From assembly GCA_963281255.1 (NCBI GenBank), contig OY725502.1:1736001-1800000 (forward strand): 64,000 nt of DNA, in the 5' to 3' direction. The translations under genes were made by a program, and so were the position numbers. Shown here piece after piece: positions 51,700 to 61,661 of this stretch (position 1 is the stretch's first letter; each line of letters starts with the position of its first letter). Origin of the DNA: Aphrocallistes beatrix. Taxonomy: Eukaryota > Porifera > Hexactinellida > Sceptrulophora > Aphrocallistidae. Under the pieces are notes generated by a model. It worked only from the letters and a program-made list of their open reading frames with translations. It was not told the origin of the DNA and did not search any database.

Positions 51700-52886
51700 T
51701 CCCAAGAACAGAGATTGCAGGCAGTTCCAACAAGTATCTCCTTCTTTGTACAGTTACCCAGGTTCTTCCCGGCCGAACTCGACCTTTGCCCAGTCGAATG
51801 TAACCTGACCCAGTTGTTCCATAAATTTCCTCCCTAGCAGAAGCGTGGGTTCATCGCTATCCAATACTTGATTCATTCCGTCAGAGGCTCCCCATCGCTG
51901 ACCTTGATCGGTGCGTCTACGTATCCAGTAACCCTCACTGGGTTATTACATAGGCCATATACCTTACGCGCTGCAGGAAATATTTGTAAATTCAGTCTGC
52001 GTGCAGTGTCGTTATCCATCACGCGGGCCCGTGTCTAACATTGCCTCAACCCTGTGCGGTCCTATGCATACTTCCATAGTCACCGCTTCTTCGTTACAGG
52101 AGGCAAAAAATATGCTTTTGTAGGATCTTGGTCCTCCTTGTCCATCAGACTCCTTCCCCTTTCGTGGGCATTCAGAAGACCGATGGCCGGACGCACCGCA
52201 GATTGTGCACTTCCTGTGTGGACAGTACCGAATGAAGTGACTTTCAGAACCGCAGCAGCAGTACTGGAGACGTCCTGTTCTTCTCTAACTGTCTCTCTTC
52301 CTGTGCTCTTGGTAGACTTGTTGGACGTTTGGGACAGAACCGCTGCTTGCCTCCCCTGACTCGTCTAGTCTAACCTCAGTCATGGTCTCACTTACACGTT
52401 GTATCCGGCATCCGAGATCTGAGGCAATACCTTGATCCACTAAGGCTTTTCGAAGGACGGTTCCAAACTGCAGTGCAGCGTCTTCAGACAGGTCATTTTC
52501 TTTTGGTTTTACCGACTCCTTCAACTTGAGCTGCCTTAGCCGAGAGTCCCGCCTTTATGGCCTCCTCGAGATAACGGGTGAAGAATCCTGGATGGGCTCC
52601 CCTGGACTCCACGCCATTCATTGGAACCTTGCTGCTGCATCGAACACGTCCTCCTCTGGGTCTAACCGTTCTTTGAGGTAGGTGAAGGCTTTAACGATTG
52701 TTTCCTTTGCCAACGCGCCCAATACCACTTTCTCCTCTAATCTGTCCTCTTAACGTAGGCAGATAGAAACTTTACCGCGGCCTTCTGATCTACCGCAGAG
52801 ACCGCTGCGATAAATAGCGGTTCCCAAGCTGCTATAGTCTGCCCCTCTTGGAGGGAAGGAACAGCTATGGTGAGAGGTGTAGCCAT
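51700..52886 (-). pseudogene. LTR-retroelement gag-protease remnant
   Basis: The minus strand begins with ATG at 52886 and a gag-like segment (SLQEGQTIAAWEPLF), which stops near the LSAYVKRTD end. A second gag piece (ENDLSEDAALQFGTVLRKAL) is followed by one canonical CCHC zinc knuckle (CTICGASGHRSSEC) with a preceding imperfect one. A retropepsin active-site motif (AMLDTG) follows. The frame breaks just after it. Downstream protease-like sequence (DEPTLLLGRKFMEQLG) lies in other frames. No reverse transcriptase or LTRs are recognised here. Decayed and nonfunctional; the exact superfamily is unresolved. Confidence 0.65.
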
Positions 52887-53361
52887 CGTCTGCGATACTT
52901 TAAGTATTCATGCGATTGGTAAAAACTAAAAGTAGACTTCAATGCACTATTGTAGTAGAGAGAAATGCTTAACAGTATGAGGAACAAATATAAGTAAGGA
53001 GGCAAGGTTGTTGCTAAAATCCGGGATGGGACGGGACAGCGGTGGGATATTCCGGTTTTTTACTAAAATACGGGACACGTTTTAAACTACCACAATGGTC
53101 CCATATTGCACTGAATATTATGTCTACAGGTACTGCCGATACGGCATTTGCCCATGGGCATAGCTAGGGTCTTGTCAGGGCCACTGGCAGGCTTGCCATG
53201 ACTTGGCGTCGAAACGCATTTGGATTGCAACAACAATAATGTTATTTTTCAATTGCGATATAACTTGCAAGTCATGACTAACTACTTGGGTGTTTCATTT
53301 TGAAGTGTAACTATGGTAGATCACGCGTTACTAATAATAGTAAGTGTCAGGATTATGATAA

Positions 53362-53800
53362 CAAGCGCGCTTCGCTTGCTTTCGCTGTGCCGCTGGCGGA
53401 CACAGTGTCCGCCGGAGGCGCCCTTTGGGCGCCTGTGGTCACCATTGATTAATTATATGGTAGATAACATCTCTAAATACGTATGTCCTACTGTTATAAT
53501 CGATATCGCACGAAGAATCACCAAATTTGTCAATTTTTAAAAATGTTTGGGGGCGTAATGATGACGTCATAACAGAGTGATGAATCATCATTTTTGGATG
53601 AGTTACATCATGTGTGAGGTCTATTAATATACACATTCTATTAAAATTTCAGCCTTCTATCACCTTTATTAAATGGCTGAGTTATAGTTGAAAACTTGAA
53701 ATTTCTAATTATAAAAAAGTCCATGATGAGTCGACATTTTCGCCTGAGCTCAGAACTTAGTGGAGCCATAGCCAAAAGACTCCCACATGTACTAGATAAT
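53362..53800 (-). mobile_element. Helitron-like element copy, 5'-truncated
   Basis: 3' hairpin cluster at 53362-53435 (GCGCGCTTG end) and body up to the CATGTGGGAGTCTTTTGGCT block. The 5' third is missing. Confidence 0.7.
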
Positions 53801-54207
53801 ATAAGATTGTTCCACATATTCTCGACATTTTTTGTTTGCCGACGATTACTATCTATAGTGGCCAACTTCTGAAATGAGTTCCTCCCTATTTTTTATTTTC
53901 TTGTTTTTTTCCTCCATAACGGGTTTCGAGAATACCATAAGTGTGAAACTAAAACAATTTGGATAAAGGAATGTTTATGGGAAGACGAAGCTACTATACG
54001 ATTTTTTTTTCGAAACTAAATGCCATTTGATATTTGATAATTAATTATTCATTTCTAATGCAAATAGATTTCCATTGTTCTGGAATTAACACTCGTTATC
54101 AAATGCAAGTTTGAGATTGATTTTAATATTTAAATATCCTTTTTCATTCATACAATTACACAACCAATATGAATGGGTTTAGACTTGAAACTATTCATAG
54201 GAAACTA
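53801..54207. other. noncoding, nothing recognised
   Basis: AT-rich DNA before the 30-bp minisatellite. Confidence 0.4.
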
Positions 54208-54251
54208 AATGATATTACACTAGTATTTAGAGAACTAAAAGATATTACACT

Positions 54252-54884
54252 CAGAGTGGACCATGGGTCACTGGGTCATGGGTCACTTGGGTCACATAAA
54301 TCGCTGGGTCAGTTGGGTCATGGGTCACGACCTCTTGACCCAGGTGACCCAGTGACCCAGTGACCCAGTCACTGGGTCACTGGATTACAGGGTTATGGGT
54401 CACATGGGCCACATAAGTCGATGGGTCATGGGTCACAACCCCTTGACCCAGTGACCTATATCAGCGCCGGCGCCACGGTTTTATAAGTGGTCCGGTTTTT
54501 ACTTTACCAACCGGACCACTTTTGAAAAGTTGTCCGGTTTATCATGACCAACCTGGGGCCACTTTTGAAAAGTGGTCCGGTTAAAACCGGACCAACCGGA
54601 CCAGTGGCGCCGGCCCTGTATATATATAATATATAATATATAGCCGCTCATTTTTATAGTTGGCGACTATACTATTGTATAGTCGCAAACAAACGATTCG
54701 AAAACTTCTTTATAATTAAGTGTTTGTAGGTAACCACAACAAATTTATGTGATTGAGTATTACACTGGGTCACTGGGTCACATACTGGGTCACTTACTGG
54801 GTCACTGGGTCACTGGGTCACTGGGTCATGGGTCACACATGCAATGGGTCATGGGTCACTGTAAGTGACCCATGGTCCACTCTG
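54252..54884. mobile_element. hAT-like MITE made of GGGTCA repeats
   Basis: Terminal inverted repeats CAGAGTGGACCATGGGTCAC. Flanked by the octamer ATTACACT on both sides (54244-54251 and 54885-54892). The interior is mostly CTGGGTCA/TGACCCAG repeats in both orientations plus a smaller element at 54462-54618. Confidence 0.75.
54462..54618. repeat. small hAT-like MITE nested in the GGGTCA element
   Basis: Ends CAGCGCCGGCGCCAC and GTGGCGCCGGCCCTG, with inverted AAGTGGTCCGG blocks inside. The flanks are AT-rich, so a target duplication cannot be judged. Confidence 0.65.
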
Positions 54885-55481
54885 ATTACACTAGTATTTA
54901 GAGAACTAAATGATATTACACTAGTATTTAGAGAACTAAATGATATTACACTAGTATTTAGAGAACTAAAAGATATTACACTCGTATTTAGAGAACTAAA
55001 TGATATTACACTAGTATTTAGAGAACTAAAAGATACTACACTAGTATTTAGAGAACTAAAAGATACTACACTAGTATTTAGAGAACTAAAAGATACTACA
55101 CTAGTATTTAGAGAACTAAATGATACTACACTAGTATTTAGAGAACTAAATGATACTACACTAGTATTTAGAGAACTAAAAGATACTACACTAGTATTTA
55201 GAGAACTAAATGATATTACACTCGTATTTAGAGAACTAAATGATATTACAGTAGTATTATTGAGATTCTTGTTAAGTTGGACGTATTAGCAAGGTACTAG
55301 TCATAAATTGTGTTTTACTTCCTAGATATATAATATCCAGTGAAACCCGAGTCCTTTGGGGAAGATTCAAACGTATTTTAGTCAAAACCCGGAATATCCA
55401 GCCGCTGTCCCGTCCCGTCCCGGATTTTAGCAACAACCATATCTAAATGCTAGTTAACCTGCCAATAAAAATACGCTAGTG

Positions 55482-56228
55482 CATAGCCTACTGTATATAA
55501 GGCCTCACAGTAACTTGCGGATTTGGGACTAGGGATGCGGTAGAAGATGGTTGAACTAATACATGAGCTGTCTTAAATCATTAACAAAGCACAATAGAGC
55601 TTAGGAATGTATTACCAGCATATATAAATATGGTGTCAAAGTACCCATATCCGTTGTTAATATTTTGATTAGCCACCATATGGTTGCGCAATAGGGTATA
55701 TTTGTGACCAATTTGGTGATTTTAAATTCAATGGTTTACGAGATATTCGACAAATTACTAAATGTGACCAATAAGATATATTGTCGAATATCTCGTAAAG
55801 CATTGAATTTAGTGGTCGAAATTATATTATCGCTTAATAGGAAGCAGTATATTCGCTATCAAATGGAATTACATTTGAATGTGTAGCTATTGCAGTTTTC
55901 AAGATATAACCCCAACTGACCAAAACACGTTTCCATAGCAACACTGGAATGTAGCAACATTCCATGAAAAAATTCCAAATTTTTCGTATTAACTCATTCA
56001 CATCTCAGTTCGATGCGAAAAATTTTATAATAAAAACACTTAGAAGTGCCCCTAAACGGCCTCTGAAAATCACCAAATTAGTCACAAATATAACCTATTG
56101 CACAACCATATGGTGACTAATCAAAATATTAACAACGGATATGGGTACTTTGACACCATATTTATATATGCTGGTAACTAGTCCCAAATCCGCAAGTTAC
56201 TGTGAGGCCTTATATACAGTAGGCTATG
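55482..56228. repeat. long-TIR MITE, 747 bp
   Basis: Starts CATAGCCTACTGTATATAAG and ends with its reverse complement. Inverted arms extend over ~200 bp (TTGTTAATATTTTGATTAG and matching block). The flanks GCTAGTG/GCTAATG may be a slightly diverged target duplication. Related to 60219-61360. Confidence 0.8.
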
Positions 56229-57017
56229 GCTAATGCCTAATGCCTATTTCCTACTGGTTGCTAGTTGCCCTGTCGAGAGTAAACAAGTCTTCATAACAAT
56301 ACGTATGTAGTATATATATATATATATCTGTAACGAATTGATTGGAGAAGCATAGGAAGCTGATTTTTGGCATGTGGGAATGTTTTGGGAATGTTTGGTT
56401 CTGTCACTGGAAAATTGGTTCGGGGGACCAATTCTTTCAGGGAAAATCGGTCCTACGCTGAAGATATTGGTCCTACTATGGACTAATTTTTCATGGAATT
56501 TTGGTCCGGGGGACTAATTTTTTCATGGAAAATTGGTCCTAAGCTGAATAATGCCAAGTCCCAGTGAACAGTTCATTTAGCTATTGAGCAGGTTTCAGGT
56601 GAAATCAATTTATGATTACTTTTGGTTAATACTCAATGCTAATAAGAATAATACATACATAGGTGACGATTTTAATCACTTTAATTAATGAAATTCCATT
56701 CATAAAAGTATATTCAGCAGGATGATTAAATGTGTCAAAGTTTTTAGGATCAATTTTTTCGCGGATCAAAATATTCGTAACAGTTCCACTAAGTTCTGAC
56801 CTCAGACGAAAATGTCGACTCATAATGGAATTATTACGTCATTGTCACCTTTTTAGCTTCGCTCAATACATGTTGTACTATAGGAAACACACTAAAAAAC
56901 AGCTTTCTGGGCCTGGCAATATCTTATATATTAAAATGCTAGGATTTTTTGTTTGTTTTTACATAAATATTTAGAATTGGAATTTATAGTGTGAGTTAAT
57001 ATAATCTCAATATTGTT
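56229..57017. other. noncoding with element fragments
   Basis: Contains a Helitron-like 5' piece (56327-56400, CTGTAACGAATTGATTGGAG), a GGTCC-type repeat piece (56395-56560), a body fragment (56785-56850) and the 5' end of the long variant (TCTTATATATTAAAATGC at 56922). No genes. Confidence 0.55.
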
Positions 57018-57866
57018 GGGCTGTTGTATGAGGGTTTACTTACCATGACCATTTACTTACCTCTATTACATGGACCAGGGATATATTCCAACCATGACGG
57101 TTTACTTACCATCTTTGTTATGGCTTCACACTTTATACTTCCTATTACACAACTACATTTTATTAGTATTCACATCGAAACAATTAATTACTTAAACCCT
57201 GAGTTAAACATTAAGGATTATTTACTGTTAGCAGGATGCATTTGATTTAATTGAAATATAAATAATGAAAAGTCTAAAATAATCTAAAACATGGATTAAA
57301 AAGTAACTATTATTCTATAACAATTGCATCACTAAACTATATGAATTGTAAAAAGAAGAATATCGACAATGTATGAGGTCGATCACTGGTTCATAGTGAT
57401 AATCAGAGTGGTTAGCTAAATAAAGAGCTGGATTGCTGTACTTGTGGTAGTCGGAACAATATCTATTCCACGTTGAATGGTATTCTTTTCTTGTGGGATG
57501 AGAGTGGAGATTAGGTACGAATATGTCAACACTAAGCATTTTAGAAAATTTTTTGTAATCCAAAATATCCATTCTAATAATATTAGGGGAAAAGATATAG
57601 AAATTATTCAATAGTAAATCGATATAACAAAATTAATAAAGCATTATGATAATATCCGATATCATGTTCCAGCATATTTTACCGAATGCACTTCATTTTC
57701 CTGAAATACATGTGAATACTAATAAAATGTAGTTGTGTAATAGGAAGTATAAAATGTGAAGCCATAACAAAGAAGGTAAGTAACCGTCATGGTTGGAATA
57801 TATCCCTGGTCCATGTAATAGAGGTAAGTAAATGGTCATGGTAAGTAAACCGTCATACAACAGGGC
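57018..57866. repeat. long-TIR MITE, about 850 bp
   Basis: GGGCTGTTGTATGAGGGTTT near the left end and the matching reverse complement (AAACCGTCATACAACAGGGC) near the right end. Arms of ~150 bp both include the GGAATATATCC and CTATTACACAACTACATT blocks. No transposase. Confidence 0.75.
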
Positions 57867-58389
57867 TAAAATGATTATTTTGAAAAGTTAACTAGTGTTT
57901 GTTAATATTTTTTTCCCTTGTATGGAGTGTATCCTTTATGGAACCCTGATCCATTACTTTTTGGAAGAATAGGGGTTTTCCTAGTTCAAATCATTCTTAA
58001 AAATCTTATTACTACATATTAGTAATCTCATATAGAATATTATTACATATTAGTAATCTTATATAGAATATTATTACATATTACTTCAGAATAATTACTA
58101 ATATCACATAGGCACATGCTATTATCTAAATTAGTCGGGACAAATCAAGCGTAGAATTGAAGGATGAATTATTTTATAGGCTAAGCAATTCGAACTTTCA
58201 ATATGCTCAGTTAAATATATAATGCGTGTTTTTTGATTCATTAAAAATAAATACTCGTTATCTAAACATAAGGAAATACAAGTTTGCGGATATCTCATAA
58301 GGAGTCTTTTAAAGAATCGATAATTCATGTAAGTTAATTTATGTTAAATTAATTAATTAAACTTAAGATGTGAAGCTAGTAATAGATAC

Positions 58390-59519
58390 CAGTGCCGGAT
58401 TAAGCACGTGGCAGAAGTGGCATATGCCACGGGCCCCGCGCTTTCATTTACTTGTGTCTCATGATCACCAACTGTTCTGGTGAATGATCGTTCTCTAAAC
58501 TCCAACTCATAAATAATCAGTTACGATCGTGTATGACTCAGACCCGCTTGAACAGCCTCACTCTGCTTAGCGTAGAATATGAACTTCTTCGTGACATTGA
58601 TTTGTCATCACTTATTCGTGACAAGTGCGCTTCGCTTACTTGCGCTGTGCGGCTTACGGACACTGCGTGTCCGCGAGTCGCCCTGCGGGCGCCTAGAGTT
58701 ACTCATTCTAGCCCATTTTTGGAATTCTTTTTATTTATGTATAAATATTTTAAACAAAAGTTAACCAATAATTACTCATATCGATCTGAAAATATGATAT
58801 TCGAAATATACACCCCTAAAAACCCCATGTCAACCGTAGGAAGCTAGTCTCTAGCATAATTTTCAAAATTCGTCAAATCGTGTGAAAACATGTATATAAA
58901 GGTGTGAAAACATACACATAACCTTTTTTACTGCCATACTCTATAATATAATTGAGACATTTATATAAGTTATTGCTTTGAAGTATTAATAACAATGACA
59001 GCCTACAATAGTGTCAATAGATTTACAATAGTGTACATAGATTTCTATTGTGAGAGAAAGCCGTACATAGTATTGTATAGTAAAGGTGTGAAAAATTGTT
59101 TTCCATTTTTTTTGCAGAGATGTGAAAATTTCGCTTAGATTTTCGAACATAATCGTAGATTCATCATTTGACACCTACATGCCAATTTTCGTATCTCTAT
59201 GACTTGCCAATTCTTCAATCAATTCGGACAAACAAACAAACAAAAATCCTAGCATTTTAATATATAAGATTTTTCTCATCTGAAATCCCGTAAGCATGAC
59301 TTTTAAATGACTCTAAAGATTGAGATTAGTAACTTTCACACTATAAAATGTTATTACCTTATATTATATATTCATAGGCGTAGCACCCGGTCCGCCTGGT
59401 CCGGCCATCTGCTAGGCACAATACAAGCTTTTAGTAATAGCATGGTTTTCCCGGACCAGTACTATGGGCCCCGCGTAAAAAATATGCCACGGGCCCCGCG
59501 CAACCTTAATCCAGCCCTG
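58390..59519. mobile_element. nonautonomous hAT element with perfect 8-bp target duplication
   Basis: Ends CAGTGCCGGATTAAG and CTTAATCCAGCCCTG, with shared inner GGCATATGCCACGGGCCCCG and ATATGCCACGGGCCCCGCG blocks. Flanked by ATAGATAC at 58382-58389 and 59520-59527. It contains a nested Helitron-like copy (58622-59269). No hAT transposase frame. Confidence 0.88.
58622..59269 (-). mobile_element. Helitron-like element, long variant, nested in the hAT element
   Basis: The minus strand runs from TCTTATATATTAAAATGC (59269) to the hairpin cluster ending GCGCACTTG (58622). The flanks read A before and T after on the element strand. Confidence 0.78.
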
Positions 59520-59568
59520 ATAGATACGTGAAGCTAGTAATAAAGATGTGAAGCTAGTAATAGATACA

Positions 59569-60200
59569 CAAGCGCGCTCGCTTGTGCTGCGCGGCTTGCG
59601 GACACTGCGTGTCTGTAGAGTTGCTCTGTGGCTAGGGATATCAAAGAAACGGTTGATTGTTTTCTAATTCTCTACTAATTCAATTGGTCATTGATGATTA
59701 ATAATAACGTAATAATTTGAAGGTGACTCATCATTAGTGTTGGATTGATGTTGATAACATCAGGTGGAAATGTTATTAGACACTTGTGAATGTAAAATTT
59801 TCACAAAATTCTCTAGTCTATTCCTGAAATATTTGTTTACATTGTGTATCTATTGTAAACAAAAATAAACAAATAATTTATCATTTAGACCCAAAAATAT
59901 GATATTCGAACTCTACACTCCTAAGAATCCCATGTCAACCGTTTGAAGTCTCTACTTTAGCATATAGATGCAAAAATATGATATTTGATATCTAAAATCA
60001 TATATTAACGGTTGCAAGCTAATCTCTACCATATTTTTCAAAATTCGTCAAAAATATGTGTATAAATGTGTGAACATATAGACATGACCTTTTTTATTGC
60101 TATACACTTTAATAACATTAAGATAACCATATAAGCTATTGCTTTGAAATAGTCATAACATGACAGTTCATTGTAGTATAATAGTACCATGATTTATATT
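59569..60200 (-). mobile_element. Helitron-like element, long variant, decayed
   Basis: The 3' end is CAAGCGCGCTCGCTTG-like at 59569, followed by the shortened hairpin cluster (GCGGACACTGCGTGTCTG). Body blocks (CCCATGTCAACCGTTTGAAG) match the other long variants. The 5' end is not found. Confidence 0.6.
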
Positions 60201-60218
60201 GTGAGAATAAAGCCATAT

Positions 60219-61360
60219 CATAGCCTACTCTAATAATGCCTCACAGTAAAATAACCAAGGATGCGGTAATAGCCGAATGGATTCATACACGATTAGCCTA
60301 AAATCGTTAACCATGTAGGATAGGCATTAAGAATGTATTACCAGCATATATAAACATGGCATCAAAGTACATATATCCATTGTCAAAATTTCGATTAGTC
60401 ATCATATCATTGCGCAACAGGTCATTTTAACCCTACTTTGCCGAGGAATGTTGAATTGAAATTGAAAGTTAATTCATTTTTAATTGAAATTGAAAATGAA
60501 AGTGGGGTCATTTCTATTTATACCTTTGACCCCACGTCAAATTAGGGTTTTAAGCACGATTTTGGTAATTTACTAAGCTGTTTTAAGCCTACTTCTAAAT
60601 GTTATTAAGGTAGAATTTTTGTGCAGAACTAAGATTAGTACGAGTTGATTTGAAAAGTTTCGAATTTTTCAATGGAATGTTGCTACATTCCTACGTTGCT
60701 ATGGTAAAGCATTTTGATCAGTTTGAGCCATATCCTGTAAACTGTAAGAACTAGGTCTTCAAATTTGATCGTATTTGATAGGCAATTGGCTACTTCCTAT
60801 TAGGTAATAATACAATTTAAACTTCTAAATTCACAGACTATAGAGTTATGCGACAATTTAGTGTTTTGGTCACATTCTTAAAATCAAACCATAACTCACC
60901 TAATAGTAGTAGTCCATTGCCTATCAAACACGATCAAATTTGAAGATCTAGTTACTACAGTTTGCACGAAATGGCCCAAACTCACCAAAATGCTTTACCA
61001 TAGCAACGCAGGAATGTAACAGCATTCCATTGAAAAATTTTCAATCAACTCGTACTAATCTTGGTTCTACACAACAATAGCACCTTAATACCATTTAGAA
61101 ATAGGGTTAAAACAGCTTAGAAAATCGCTAAAATTGTCCATAGAATGATCTGTTGCGCAATGATGTGATGACTAATCGAAATTTTTCCAACGGATATATG
61201 TACTTTGATACCATGTTTATATATGCTGGTAATACATTCTTAATGCCTGTTCTGCATGGTTAACGATTTAGGCTAATCGTGTATTAATCCATTCGGCTAC
61301 TACTTCATCCCTAGTCCATAATTTTCAGTCTATTGTGAGGCATTATTAGAGTAGGCTATG
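60219..61360. repeat. long-TIR MITE, about 1.14 kb
   Basis: Starts CATAGCCTACTCTAATAATG and ends with its reverse complement. Arms of several hundred bp include ATGTATTACCAGCATATATA and TTGCGCAACAG. The interior also folds back (CATAGCAACG and TCCTATTAGGTAAT blocks). It is a larger relative of 55482-56228. Confidence 0.8.
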
Positions 61361-61368
61361 ATATACAT

Positions 61369-61392
61369 TAATCGAGTTTTAATAGTAAGGAT
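61369..61392 (-). repeat. Helitron-like 5'-end fragment
   Basis: Contains the 5'-end sequence TCCTTACTATTAAAACTCGA on the minus strand, with no body attached. Confidence 0.5.
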
Positions 61393-61472
61393 AATGATAT
61401 ATTGATACATATATGCTGAAATGATATAAATATACGGTTATAACGAAGTAATTTTAGGTCCGGCTATATGGT

Positions 61473-61566
61473 TAACTATACAAATAACTCCTGTTATATC
61501 GAAAATCCGCTTATAACGAAATGAAATTGAGGTCCGCAGCATTTCGATATAACGGGAGTTAACTGT
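61473..61566. repeat. pogo-like MITE upstream of the second RTX-repeat gene
   Basis: Ends TATAACGGGAGTTAACTG and carries the GAGGTCCGCAGCATTTCGA block of the MITE at 33514. The distal end is eroded. Confidence 0.7.
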
Positions 61567-61661
61567 AGTTCATATCTATACAATTTGTAACAATAGAATA
61601 TAAACATGACGCGTTACTACGTATATTATATTGCAATACTGTATTATAGGAAAGTACAGAA

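Larger units (their letters stand above)
54208..55257. repeat. 30-bp minisatellite interrupted by a hAT-like MITE
   Basis: Unit ATTACACTAGTATTTAGAGA + ACTAAATGAT. About 1.5 units precede 54252 and about 12 follow 54884. The length is a multiple of three, so an open frame with a ten-residue repeat appears; no sign that it is a gene. Confidence 0.9.
53006..55438. mobile_element. composite bounded by ~75-bp inverted repeats
   Basis: GGTTGTTGCTAAAATCCGGG at 53006 and its reverse complement ending at 55438. The match continues ~75 bp inwards (GGGACGGGACAGCGG, GGATATTCCGG, TACTAAAATACG). The 2.4-kb interior holds a Helitron-like copy, a minisatellite and a hAT-like MITE but no transposase. Confidence 0.6.

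Noticed and set aside
51486..52359. Plus-strand short frames around the gag relic
   Set aside because: No motifs; the informative reading is the broken minus-strand gag-protease sequence.
54753..55289. 178-codon frame with a ten-residue repeat
   Set aside because: It results from a 30-bp minisatellite plus GGGTCA repeats, with no signal, domain or start context.
57024..57611. Short frames of 73-98 codons inside the 57-kb MITE
   Set aside because: They overlap the inverted arms of the MITE and show no conserved domain.
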